Source: an uncultured Lachnospiraceae bacterium (GTDB lineage: Bacteria > Bacillota > Clostridia > Lachnospirales > Lachnospiraceae). From it: 41,959 nucleotides of DNA. Positions 8,753 through 17,358 of the stretch are shown one piece after another. The translations under genes and the position numbers were made by a program. A model generated the notes under the pieces. The model saw only the letters and a program-made list of their open reading frames with translations, did no database searches and was not told where the DNA came from. The stretch is taken from the NCBI GenBank assembly GCA_910578405.1, contig CAJTQO010000033.1, positions 1 through 41,959 on the forward strand, given 5' to 3'. The number at the start of each line of letters is the position of its first letter. Positions within the stretch are counted from its first letter, which is position 1.

Positions 8753-10217
8753 AAAGATTGCAATAGCGGCAGTCGCGGCATTTTTGCTCAGCCTGGCGCC
8801 CATCCTTTATCTGGCCGGGTATGCGAGGCCAAGCGGGGACGATTATGGATACAGTGTATATACCCATGCGGCGTGGCTGGATACCCATTCTGTGGTGGAA
8901 GCGCTGAAGGCGGCGGCCTATACGGTGAAGGAGATGTATTTGAGCTGGAATGGGGACTGGTGTACCGTATTTTTGTTTTCCCTGATGCCGGAAGCGTTTG
9001 TGCCTTATAGTTATTGGACGGCGCCTTATTTTATGGTGGGTGTGACGGTTTTAGGCACAACAGTGTTTCTGTATTATGTAATAGTGAAAATAGTCGGTTG
9101 CAGCTGGGAGTATGCGGTCATTTTGGACGCATTGACACTGTTTGCGTCGTTTCAGTTTATACCAAGCACAGCGATTGGAATGTATTGGTATGTGGGGGCA
9201 ATGCATTATATGGTTCCCCATGCCGTTGCGCTGTTGGCGCTGACGTTTGGCTTCCGGTATTATAAGACGCGGAAAATAAGGAATATTGCGTATGCATCCT
9301 TATGTATGTTTATGGTTGGAGGAAGCAGCTATTTTTCTTCGCTTCTTGTTTTTATGGCATATGCCGCAATGATGCTCTTGTTTTTCCGCAAGAGGAAAGA
9401 CGTTTTTTACTTGCTGATTCCTTTTTCCATTGGGGCGGCCGGGTTTGTCGTACAATGCGTCTCTCCGGGAAACCGGACACGGGCAGGGGAAGCTTTTGGA
9501 TTTCATGTAAGTGACGCGGTTGCTACTGTGGCGCAGTCGCTTTGGCAGGGGATAACGGTAAATGGGGAATATATAAAGGAAAAGACGCTAATATACGTTA
9601 TTTTCCTTTTATGCGCGGTTTTCGGCTGGGCAGGGTTGCTGAAGCGCAAAAGCAGTTTCCGGTTCCGTTATCCTTTGTTGTTTGTCGGTTTTATGTATGG
9701 GGTATACAGCGCCATGTTCGCGCCCGCTATATATGCGGCGGTGGATGTTTCCAGAGGGCCGGAAACTATGGTGTATTTGACGTTTTTGCTGGCAGTTTTG
9801 TTTTCCATCCTGTATGTGGAGGGGTGGGCGATAGAAAAACTGAAGGAAAGCGGAAAGGGCAGGTTTTGTGAAATTTTGCTGGATGTAGCGCAATACCGTG
9901 CGAAAGTGGGGGCTGTGGCGCTGCTGGCGGCTGCGGCATTGACGTTTTTTTGCAGGAATTCGCTTATGCATTGTGTGGATAAGCAGGTTTTTGATTATGT
10001 AAGCAGCGGGCAGGCAGAGGATTTCCGTAAGCAGATAGCGTCCCAAATGGAGATTTTGTTGGATGACTCTGTGAAAGAAGCTTATCTTGTGCCAATCAAT
10101 GACGAACAGGGGCCTTTGATGCATATGCCGGTTACGGAAGATGAAGAGGCTTTTACGAATTGGGTGGTAAAAAGGTTCTACCGCAAGGATAAGGTGGTAA
10201 TGGCTCCAAAGCAGTGA
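8709..10217 (+). CDS. DUF6056-type polytopic membrane protein, GT-C-like
   Basis: 502 residues with about eleven hydrophobic helices. The first helix (about 19-37) is followed by ARPSGDDYGYSVYTHAAW (39-56), then a W-rich stretch with YLSWNGDWCTVFLFSLMP (77-94): the signature opening of the DUF6056 family, and placed like the catalytic acidic loop of GT-C transferases. The C-terminal part (about 425-502) is soluble, probably extracytoplasmic. The start codon lies inside the preceding PTPS-related gene (44-base overlap), so the two are likely translated together and may form a pair. The family has no established reaction; transfer of a sugar from a polyprenyl-phosphate donor is my inference from fold-like topology and context. 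Confidence 0.78.
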   Translation: MRKKWKRAQEAVSDKKIAIAAVAAFLLSLAPILYLAGYARPSGDDYGYSVYTHAAWLDTHSVVEALKAAAYTVKEMYLSWNGDWCTVFLFSLMPEAFVPYSYWTAPYFMVGVTVLGTTVFLYYVIVKIVGCSWEYAVILDALTLFASFQFIPSTAIGMYWYVGAMHYMVPHAVALLALTFGFRYYKTRKIRNIAYASLCMFMVGGSSYFSSLLVFMAYAAMMLLFFRKRKDVFYLLIPFSIGAAGFVVQCVSPGNRTRAGEAFGFHVSDAVATVAQSLWQGITVNGEYIKEKTLIYVIFLLCAVFGWAGLLKRKSSFRFRYPLLFVGFMYGVYSAMFAPAIYAAVDVSRGPETMVYLTFLLAVLFSILYVEGWAIEKLKESGKGRFCEILLDVAQYRAKVGAVALLAAAALTFFCRNSLMHCVDKQVFDYVSSGQAEDFRKQIASQMEILLDDSVKEAYLVPINDEQGPLMHMPVTEDEEAFTNWVVKRFYRKDKVVMAPKQ

Positions 10218-10266
10218 GGAGGGTTCCGGTCCGTGAGCAATGCGGCGTTGGAAAAGGGAGAGTTAT

Positions 10267-11121
10267 ATGGCGAAGGTTTCGATTGCCATTCCTGCCTATA
10301 ATGGCGAGGCGGGGGTGGCCAGGCTGTTAAGGAGTGTCAGGCAGCAGCAATATAAGGATTATGAAGTGGTAATAACCGATGATTCGGACGATGACAGAAT
10401 CGGCAGGCTGATAGAGGGGCAGTCTTGGGCGCGCTATTATAAAAATAAGGAAAGGCTGGGGCCTACCGGAAATTGGAATGAGGCAATGCGCAGATGCCGT
10501 GGGGAATATATTAAAATAATGCATCATGACGACTGGTTTGCGGACGCGGACAGCCTGGGGAGGTTCGTGCGCCTGATGGAGGGAAATCCTGACGCGGATA
10601 TGGTTTTTTGCGGCACAAGGCAGGTGGGGGAGAAGGAAAGTTATGAGCGTTCCATATCGCTGCAGGAGGCAGAGTTCATCCGGCAGGATTACCGGAACCT
10701 GTATTTGGGGAATACCATAGGGGCTCCCAGCGCAGTGATGCACCGGAGGCAGGCAGGGAGGTACGATGAGGCGCTGACCTGGCTGGTGGATATGGAATTT
10801 TACATGGGGATTCTAAAGCGGAACCCCCATTTTGCCTATACAAAGGAGGCTTTGGTCTGCATAGGGGTCAGCGGTGGGCAGCTTACGGAAAGCTGTATCG
10901 GGAACCGGGAAATTAACCTTTTTGAATATGGCTATATTTATCAAAAGTATGGGCTGGGGGAAGGAAAGCAGTACCGCAAGAAGCTGGTTCATATATTGGC
11001 AGACTTTGGGGCAGGATATGGAGAGGCGGCTAAATGGGGGATTGGAAAAGGAGAGTACACAGCCGCAATGGCGGCGAAACTGGCAGATAAGGTGAAATGG
11101 AAACTGCAGCATGGCTGGTAG
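10267..11121 (+). CDS. GT2 family glycosyltransferase
   Basis: 284 residues. N-terminal VSIAIPAYNG strand (4-13), DDS at 38-40, the LGPTGNWNEAM loop (64-74) and the metal-binding HHDDW at 86-90 identify a GT-A fold GT2 enzyme of the type found in many capsule loci (KLGPTGNW..GxYIKxxHxDDW pattern). A GAPSAVMHR block around 160 and a conserved VDMEFYM segment around 180 lie on the acceptor side. The ATG at 10267 follows GGGAGAG and is preferred to the in-frame ATG at 10240, which adds nine basic residues only. No membrane segments. The gene stands alone between the DUF6056 gene and the first polymerase. Donor sugar unknown. Confidence 0.91.
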   Translation: MAKVSIAIPAYNGEAGVARLLRSVRQQQYKDYEVVITDDSDDDRIGRLIEGQSWARYYKNKERLGPTGNWNEAMRRCRGEYIKIMHHDDWFADADSLGRFVRLMEGNPDADMVFCGTRQVGEKESYERSISLQEAEFIRQDYRNLYLGNTIGAPSAVMHRRQAGRYDEALTWLVDMEFYMGILKRNPHFAYTKEALVCIGVSGGQLTESCIGNREINLFEYGYIYQKYGLGEGKQYRKKLVHILADFGAGYGEAAKWGIGKGEYTAAMAAKLADKVKWKLQHGW

Positions 11122-11211
11122 GATGGAGCTTTCGGGCATAGCGGCTTTTGGGGTGGCGGCAACGATATAGGGAAAAGGAAGTGGACTGGAACGGGAAAGA
11201 AGGATACGGTT

Positions 11212-12411
11212 ATGGGTATGGGAGAGAAACGAAAGGGGGCAGACTGGGAGCGGGCAGCGGCCTGGCTGTTTTATGTAAGCGTTTTCCTGGAATGCGTGAT
11301 TGTTGTGATAGATAAGAGCAATTATATCAACCCGGTGGAGGGGCAGTTGTTCCGTCTGACATTTCTGCTGCTGACAGGGAAAGTATTGCTGACGAAGTAT
11401 TCAAAGAAAGAATGGATGGCGGCTGCGCTGTTTGGCGCCTTGGGCTTTCTATCATATAAGGCGACGGGAAGGAACGAAATACTGCGGATTGTTGTTTTTT
11501 TGGCGGCTTATAAAAATATGGATGGGAAAAAGGTTTTAAAATGCGCCTTTTATACAACTTTCGTTGGCTGCGCCCTGTTGGCGGCGTTATCTGTGACAGG
11601 GATTTACGGAGTATTGGCGCTGGAGTCGGATTTTGGAAGAGGATATTTGCAGACACGGTATTGCCTGGGGCTGGGGCATCCCAATGCGCTTCACTGTATG
11701 TTTATGATGCTGGCGCTTTTGGGATTATACCTGTATAATGAAAAGATGAAGTGGTATTTTTACCTGATTTTATTGGGGATGAATTATGGGCTATATTTGC
11801 TGACGGATTCCAATACGGGGACTATTGTGGCGTTTTTAGGGATTGCCGGCGCTGCGCTGATGCATTATTGGAAGGGGCTGGCAGAGAGGAAATGGGTCTA
11901 TTGGTTAGGGGCCGCGCTGTTTTTGGCTTGTGTGTGTTTTTCTGTATTGGCGGCGGATGAACGGTTTGCCAAACCATCCAATTATTGGTTTGAGAACCGG
12001 TTCGTCGCTTCCGTAGAAACTCATTTGAACGGAAGAGTGAAGGAGTTGTACTATGGCTCTATAGAACGGCATGGAACCACCGCTACCTGGTCGTTGTTTT
12101 CCAAGCCGGAGAATAACCGCTATTTTGACATGGGGTTTGTGCGGCTGTTTTATTGGTACGGGATTGTCCCTGGCACAGTGTATATTATCCTGTATATATT
12201 GCTGTTATGTCAGTGTGCAAAGAAAAAAGATGGAATGGGATTGGTGATGGCAGTGGCGTTTGCCATATATACTATAGTGGAAGCGCATTTGGTTTCGGTT
12301 TATATCGGCAGGAATTATATTTTGTTTCTGATGGGAATGTATATGAGCGATATGCTGAGGCTCCGTTCCGACAAGGAGGGGCGCTTATGGGAGATCTACC
12401 GGCTGATTTGA
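11212..12411 (+). CDS. Wzy-like O-antigen/capsule polymerase (copy 1)
   Basis: 399 residues, almost entirely hydrophobic, with about eleven predicted membrane helices. The long outer loop contains YCLGLGHPNALH (about 146-157), and later TDSNTG and a charged loop around residues 245-300. The GLGHPN...H motif and helix pattern match the O-antigen polymerase/ligase superfamily as it appears in Firmicutes polysaccharide loci. Wzy proteins join flipped lipid-linked repeat units on the outer face of the membrane. This copy lacks the C-terminal extracytoplasmic extension seen in the two paralogues at 27059 and 40637. Start ATG at 11212 follows AAGAAGGA. Ligase function (transfer to a wall or lipid acceptor) is an alternative that sequence alone does not exclude. 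Confidence 0.8.
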   Translation: MGMGEKRKGADWERAAAWLFYVSVFLECVIVVIDKSNYINPVEGQLFRLTFLLLTGKVLLTKYSKKEWMAAALFGALGFLSYKATGRNEILRIVVFLAAYKNMDGKKVLKCAFYTTFVGCALLAALSVTGIYGVLALESDFGRGYLQTRYCLGLGHPNALHCMFMMLALLGLYLYNEKMKWYFYLILLGMNYGLYLLTDSNTGTIVAFLGIAGAALMHYWKGLAERKWVYWLGAALFLACVCFSVLAADERFAKPSNYWFENRFVASVETHLNGRVKELYYGSIERHGTTATWSLFSKPENNRYFDMGFVRLFYWYGIVPGTVYIILYILLLCQCAKKKDGMGLVMAVAFAIYTIVEAHLVSVYIGRNYILFLMGMYMSDMLRLRSDKEGRLWEIYRLI

Positions 12412-12436
12412 TTTCGGGATGGAGTTAGGATAAAGT

Positions 12437-13849
12437 ATGAAGCAGAAAAATAAAATCATCGAAGTATACGGGTTATGGTTTGTGGATTTAGCGGTAATTT
12501 TGGTGACGTTTGTCATAGCGACTTATATCCGGTTTGGCAATTTTAAGGATATGGGCGACCAGGGCATACATTTCCTGGTGTGCATCTGCCTGATGCTTTT
12601 TTGCACGGTGTACAGTTTTTTCTTTGACTGGAACCGGAACTTTTTAAAGAGGGGGGCTTCTAAGGAAGCGGCTGCGGTGGTGCAGTACAACGCCGTTATG
12701 ATACTGGTGGTGAATCTCCTGATGACGATGATGAAATGGGCGGATGTGTTTTCACGGCTGGTGCTGTTTTACTTTGCCTTTTTGAATGTGGCGTTGTCGT
12801 TTTTGGCGCATCTTATGATTAAGAAGGCAATGCATACGTATTATGCTTCGGAGCAAAATTCCGTCAAGGTTTTAGTGGTGACGCAAAGGAACTTGATGGA
12901 CGGGACGTTGGACAGGCTGGAAAAGGACTTGGATATTTATTATCAGGTGGTGGCGCTTGCCTGTCTGGATTATAACCTGGAGGGGAAGACAATCCGGGAT
13001 ATCCCTGTGGTGGCCGGTAAGGAGGATTTGCTGGAAGTGGCCACTCAGATGGCATTGGATGAAGTGTTTCTCAATCTGCCGGGGATTCCCCAAAGCAGCA
13101 TTGAGCATCTAATCCATGGTTTTGAGGAAATGGGGGTGGACTGCCATTATAACCTGGAGTTGGCCGGGGTGGAGGCAAATTGCAGCAAGGTGGAGTCCTT
13201 TGGCAATTACACTGTGATTACTTATACAAGGTTTCAAAGCAGTTATAAGCGGCTGTTGATTAAGCGGGTGATGGATATTCTTGGAGGGCTTGTGGGGATG
13301 TTGATTACGTTGGCGTTCCTGCCCTTTGTGGCGGTGGCCATTAAACTGGATTCCAGGGGGCCGGTGATGTTTTCCCAAATACGGATTGGGAGGAACGGCA
13401 GACGGTTTAAAATATATAAGTTCCGTTCCATGTATATGGATGCGGAGGAGCGCAAGAAGGAGCTGGAGGCGGAAAATGAGATACAGGGACTGATGTTTAA
13501 GATGGAAAACGACCCCCGCATTACGCGGGTGGGGGCTTTTTTAAGGAAAACCAGCCTGGATGAGCTGCCGCAGTTTTATAATGTATTTAAGGGAGATATG
13601 AGCCTGGTGGGGACAAGGCCGCCTACGGAGGATGAGTTTGAAAAGTATAACCAGTATTACCGTCGCCGCATCAGCATGACGCCGGGGCTGACGGGGATGT
13701 GGCAGGTGAGCGGGAGGAGCAATATCGAGAATTTTGACGATGTGGTGAAATATGACTTGAGGTATATTGACAACTGGTCGCTGCGTCTGGATATAAAGAT
13801 TCTGTTCCAGACAGTGGGGGTTGTGCTGTTTGGAAAGGGAGCGAAATAA
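12437..13849 (+). CDS. Undecaprenyl-phosphate sugar phosphotransferase (priming enzyme)
   Basis: 470 residues in the standard WbaP/WcaJ arrangement: four or five N-terminal membrane helices (to about residue 130), a CoA_binding_3-like nucleotide-fold domain (about 140-255), and the catalytic bacterial sugar transferase domain from about 272 to the end with KRVMDILGG, KIYKFRSM, TSLDELPQFYNV (about 371-382), SLVGTRPPTEDE and TPGLTGMWQVSGRSN. It transfers a hexose-1-phosphate from a UDP-sugar to undecaprenyl phosphate, starting repeat-unit synthesis on the cytoplasmic membrane face. Galactose or glucose is usual for this architecture; which one is not decided here. TTAGGA precedes the ATG. The stop shares one base with the next start (TAATG), so it is coupled to the GT4 that probably adds the second sugar. 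It is the only priming enzyme in the window. Confidence 0.95.
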   Translation: MKQKNKIIEVYGLWFVDLAVILVTFVIATYIRFGNFKDMGDQGIHFLVCICLMLFCTVYSFFFDWNRNFLKRGASKEAAAVVQYNAVMILVVNLLMTMMKWADVFSRLVLFYFAFLNVALSFLAHLMIKKAMHTYYASEQNSVKVLVVTQRNLMDGTLDRLEKDLDIYYQVVALACLDYNLEGKTIRDIPVVAGKEDLLEVATQMALDEVFLNLPGIPQSSIEHLIHGFEEMGVDCHYNLELAGVEANCSKVESFGNYTVITYTRFQSSYKRLLIKRVMDILGGLVGMLITLAFLPFVAVAIKLDSRGPVMFSQIRIGRNGRRFKIYKFRSMYMDAEERKKELEAENEIQGLMFKMENDPRITRVGAFLRKTSLDELPQFYNVFKGDMSLVGTRPPTEDEFEKYNQYYRRRISMTPGLTGMWQVSGRSNIENFDDVVKYDLRYIDNWSLRLDIKILFQTVGVVLFGKGAK

Positions 13850-15084
13850 TGAATCTGGTGATTGATTGTTTTAAGCTGGTAAAAGGCGCGGGAAAAAGCA
13901 TAGGCATTTATAACCTGGCAAAAAGCATTGTGGAGCATCTGGGGGAGCGGATGGCGCAGCGGTATGCTGCGCAGGACGGGACGGCGTGCGCGGACAATAT
14001 TATTGTGTTTGGGAATGCATATAACCGGGCGGAGTTTGACGTTGCGGGAGTGACTTTTGTGGAAGTGGACGGGAATCCCTTGGATAAATGGAGCTGCATT
14101 TGGTGGGAGTTAGTCCTGGTGAAAAAGTATGCCAGGCTATACCAGGCTGACCGGGTTCTTTTTCCAAGAGGGTACCGCCCGATTGGCAGGAACCGCTATA
14201 TCGGCAGGCGAAAGGACGGCGGGAAGATTAGGGACGTCATATTGATTCATGATTTGATTCCCTTTTATTATGACAAGCATTATCCGGGAGCATTCAACAA
14301 GGTGGAGAACGCCTATATTATGTACCGGATGAAAGCGTCTATGAAAAAAGCAGACCGGATTATTACCATATCCGAGTATTCCAGGAAGGATATTTTGGAT
14401 AAGGCGCCGGGCTGTGGGGGAAAGATTGTGGTAATACACAATGGGCTGAACGATGTGGGGGACGCTGCGGCCGGCGCAGGTAAAGAGCCGACAGGACGTC
14501 AGGAAGGCAAAGCGGTGAGGCCGGGCGGCGAAGGGGGAAGCGCAGCCGGGCAGCCGGGCGCAAGGGGATATATCGCCGCTATGACATCAGGGCTTCCACA
14601 CAAAAATGCAAAAGGGGTGTTGCGAGCGTATGAAATTTATTTTCATACGGTAAAAGAACCGTTGGATTTGGCAGTGTTTGGGATTGCGGATGTTTCTATC
14701 TGGCCGGGGATGGACAAGGAAGCGGCAGCGCATGTGCGGTGTTATAAATTCTTTGAAAAGTTTGAGGATATGTGCCGGATGGCGGCCGGGGCGCGGGCTT
14801 ATCTGTTTTTGTCTTATGTGGAGGGATTTGGCTTTCCGCCTTTGGAGGCGATGCAGTTAGGCGTGCCGGTCGTTTGCTCGAACAGAAGTTCGCTTCCGGA
14901 GGTGGTTTTGGATGCGGCGCTGTTGGTGGACCCGGACGATTACGCAGGGGCGGCGAAAGCTTTGGCGCAGGTGACAACGCAAGGAGAGCTAAGGGAGGAG
15001 CTGATTCGCAGGGGCTATCAGAACATCCGGCGGTTCTCCTGGGAGAGCAGGACGGCATTGTATTGGAGGGAATTGTTTCGGTGA
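13849..15084 (+). CDS. GT4 family glycosyltransferase with low-complexity insert
   Basis: 411 residues. Two Rossmann-like halves (GT-B): the N-terminal half starts MNLVIDCFKL and includes the IHDLIPFYYD and ITISEYSRKDI blocks common to WbpY/mannosyltransferase-type GT4s; the C-terminal half carries the E-x7-E motif in VEGFGFPPLEAM (about 324-335), followed by GVPVVCSN and SSLPEVVLDAALLVDP. Between the halves, residues about 203-240 form a Gly/Ala-rich, proline-containing insert that is unlike the rest of the protein, located exactly at the interdomain linker, so it need not destroy activity. Start overlaps the stop of the priming enzyme by one base, and the stop overlaps the next GTG start (GTGA), giving a three-gene coupled set. 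Likely adds the second or third sugar; donor (GDP-mannose or a UDP-hexose) unknown. Confidence 0.92.
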   Translation: MNLVIDCFKLVKGAGKSIGIYNLAKSIVEHLGERMAQRYAAQDGTACADNIIVFGNAYNRAEFDVAGVTFVEVDGNPLDKWSCIWWELVLVKKYARLYQADRVLFPRGYRPIGRNRYIGRRKDGGKIRDVILIHDLIPFYYDKHYPGAFNKVENAYIMYRMKASMKKADRIITISEYSRKDILDKAPGCGGKIVVIHNGLNDVGDAAAGAGKEPTGRQEGKAVRPGGEGGSAAGQPGARGYIAAMTSGLPHKNAKGVLRAYEIYFHTVKEPLDLAVFGIADVSIWPGMDKEAAAHVRCYKFFEKFEDMCRMAAGARAYLFLSYVEGFGFPPLEAMQLGVPVVCSNRSSLPEVVLDAALLVDPDDYAGAAKALAQVTTQGELREELIRRGYQNIRRFSWESRTALYWRELFR

Positions 15085-16235
15085 GCAGGCTATTGATTTA
15101 TGATACGTCAAATTTTGTGGATTTCCCCATTGGGGGGCAGTTGACCAGCATCCGTAATTTTCTGCGGTTTCTTTGTGAGGAATATCCCCAAAGGGCCAAG
15201 GAGATTCTGCTGGTGGGCGTGACGCTGCGCCCGGAGGAAGTGGGCAGGGTGAAGAAGATAAGGCTGTTTGGAAGGAAGGTGGCATTTCTTCCTGTGGCGG
15301 TTGCGCAAAAGGATTTGGGGAACACTTCCAAATCTTTGCGGTTGGAGTTTGTTAAGGGGCTGCTTCGGCGCCGGAAGCGGCTGGGGATTACAAAAAGGGA
15401 TTGTAATTACATTCATACGCCGGAAGCGTATGGGGTGGTAAAACTGTTCTGCCGGGGGACTGCGTGCGTTATTTTTTCCCATGGCAGTTATTTTAATATG
15501 GAGCGCGGATTCCGTTTTTTCCAGAAGAATGTGTTGGTGAAAAAGGGGTTTGTGCTTTATTTAAAATGGATTTTAAAAGATGCGGATTGTATTTTTGCGC
15601 TGGATACGAATAGCTTGCAAGACTATAAGCCCTATAATGCCAATTTGGTGCGTGTGGCGAATTCCATTGTCTGTCCGAAATTGCCGCAGGGGCGGCATGT
15701 GTTGAAAGAGGGCAGGGTGTCTGAGCTTGTGTATGTGGGACGGCTGTCCAAGGATAAGAGGGTAGGGCCGATTCTTGAGGCGGTAGAGGGAATGGAGGCG
15801 GCAGGCGGTGGCCGGATGCATCTAACTGTGGTGGGGGACGGGGAAGAGTATCGTCATTTGGCGAAACGGGAAGGGGAAGCGGTGCATTTTGTAGGGGCAG
15901 TGGCGCCTAAGGAAGTGAAGGGGTATATGGAGCAGGCGGACATACTGGTGATGAATTCGGCTTTTGAAGGCATGCCTATGACCATATTGGAGGCGATAAG
16001 CTTGGGGCTTCCGGTGGTCAGCACTAATGTGGGAGGCATTGGAGAGGCGCTGCATTTTGGGCAGGATTCGGAGGAAACGGATGGGACGGCAGAAGGGATA
16101 CGCGCGGCTGTTCGCAAAATTGGGAAATGTTATGAGGCATATTCGCGCAAGGCGTATGAAAATTCGAAGGCTTATGATTACCGGGTGGTGAACCGGAAGA
16201 TATACCGTGTGTTAGAGAGGCATTGGAAAGCGTAG
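15081..16235 (+). CDS. GT4 family glycosyltransferase
   Basis: 384 residues. I place the start at the GTG at 15081, where GTGA overlaps the preceding stop codon and GGAGGGA lies nine bases upstream; the open frame extends further left, but that part only shadows the previous gene. The product begins VSRLLIYDTSNFVDFPIGGQ, has ELVYVGRLSKDKRVGPI at the interdomain linker, HLTVVGDGEEY, and the GT4 E-x7-E motif in FEGMPMTILEAISLGLPVVS (about residue 295), then NVGGIGEAL. It is a retaining GT-B enzyme acting in the cytoplasm on the lipid-linked intermediate. Translation looks coupled to the upstream GT4 and the priming enzyme. Confidence 0.93.
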   Translation: MSRLLIYDTSNFVDFPIGGQLTSIRNFLRFLCEEYPQRAKEILLVGVTLRPEEVGRVKKIRLFGRKVAFLPVAVAQKDLGNTSKSLRLEFVKGLLRRRKRLGITKRDCNYIHTPEAYGVVKLFCRGTACVIFSHGSYFNMERGFRFFQKNVLVKKGFVLYLKWILKDADCIFALDTNSLQDYKPYNANLVRVANSIVCPKLPQGRHVLKEGRVSELVYVGRLSKDKRVGPILEAVEGMEAAGGGRMHLTVVGDGEEYRHLAKREGEAVHFVGAVAPKEVKGYMEQADILVMNSAFEGMPMTILEAISLGLPVVSTNVGGIGEALHFGQDSEETDGTAEGIRAAVRKIGKCYEAYSRKAYENSKAYDYRVVNRKIYRVLERHWKA

Positions 16236-16268
16236 GAGTGACGCCGGAAAGGGAAACGGGAGGGAAAG

Positions 16269-17354
16269 ATGGGCAGAGCAGGGAAAAAAATCAGCGTGAT
16301 TGTGCCCGTATATAAAACGGAAGCGTATTTAAGACGCTGTGTGGACAGTCTGCTGCAGCAGGCATACAGCGATATGGAGATTATCCTGGTGGAGGACGGC
16401 TCGCCGGATGGCTGTCCGGCATTGTGTGATTTTTATGCCCGAAAGGATGGCAGGGTTAAGGCGCTCCACAAGGAAAACGGCGGGTTGGTAAGCGCATGGC
16501 AGGCCGGGGCAGAGGCCAGCAGCGGGGATTATCTGTGCTTTGTGGACAGCGACGACTGGGTGGAAAAAGATATGCTGGAAGATATGTCCGAATATCTGTC
16601 GGACGGGCCGGGGGACGCGAAGGAAATTATTTGCTGTAATTTCGTCATTAACCGGCCAGGGAAGGAAACGAAACATTATCATAGGCTGGCGCCGGGGACA
16701 TATACCGGGAAACGTTTGGAAAAAAGGGTGAAAAATCATCTGCTGGGGCATGAAAACCGTACGGTTTCCATGTCGCGCTGCATGAAGTTATTTTCTAAAA
16801 GCCTGATTATGGATAACAGGAAATATTCAGACCCGGAAGTCACGATGGGAGAGGATGTGAATATTACGCTTCCTGCTTTGCTGGACTGTAACCGTCTGGT
16901 AATTATGGAGGATGCTTTGTATTATCATTATTTTTATCATGATAAGTCTATGGTACACCAATATGACAGCGGGATGTATGCAGGAATACAGACGCTTTAC
17001 CGTAAAGTCCGGGAAATATACCGGGTGAAGGGAAGGGAAAACGGGCAAAGGCAGGCGGACAGGGAGTATATTTATCTGTTATTGCTTGCCCTGAAAAATG
17101 AGATACGCGGCGCAAAGGCAGGGTATATGGACCGGGTAAAGAGTATCTGTCTCAATAGAAAGAACCGTGGGATTGTGGCTCACAACCCGGTTGGAGTGTC
17201 AGACTTTGGGAACCGGATGCTTTATTTTGCACTGCGCCATCCGGCCGGGCCGGTGATTTTAGGCGTGAGGGCGGTTTTTTGGCTGTATGGGAAGAAGCCG
17301 GCATGGCCAGTGCGGGGGAACGGGAAAGGGCGCAAAAGAAAAGGCAGGGGATAG
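16269..17354 (+). CDS. GT2 family glycosyltransferase
   Basis: 361 residues. KISVIVPVYKTEAYLRRC (7-24) opens the GT-A fold, EDGS is at 42-45 and the metal site FVDSDDW at 91-97. The usual GGLSDARNxG loop is replaced by GGLVSAWQAG (71-80), a variation that removes the Arg-Asn pair of ordinary members and suggests a distinct acceptor or donor subgroup. The C-terminal 20 residues form a Gly/Lys/Arg tail. Start ATG follows GGAGGGAAAG. The next gene, also GT2, begins within a few bases, so the pair probably acts one after the other on the same glycan. Cytoplasmic; no membrane helices. Confidence 0.92.
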   Translation: MGRAGKKISVIVPVYKTEAYLRRCVDSLLQQAYSDMEIILVEDGSPDGCPALCDFYARKDGRVKALHKENGGLVSAWQAGAEASSGDYLCFVDSDDWVEKDMLEDMSEYLSDGPGDAKEIICCNFVINRPGKETKHYHRLAPGTYTGKRLEKRVKNHLLGHENRTVSMSRCMKLFSKSLIMDNRKYSDPEVTMGEDVNITLPALLDCNRLVIMEDALYYHYFYHDKSMVHQYDSGMYAGIQTLYRKVREIYRVKGRENGQRQADREYIYLLLLALKNEIRGAKAGYMDRVKSICLNRKNRGIVAHNPVGVSDFGNRMLYFALRHPAGPVILGVRAVFWLYGKKPAWPVRGNGKGRKRKGRG

Positions 17355-17358
17355 AGGG

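Noticed and set aside
14772..15080. Long 5' extension of the GT4 at 15081
   Set aside because: Lies entirely within the previous GT4 gene, has no GT4 similarity, and the GTGA junction with a well-placed GGAGGGA explains the start.
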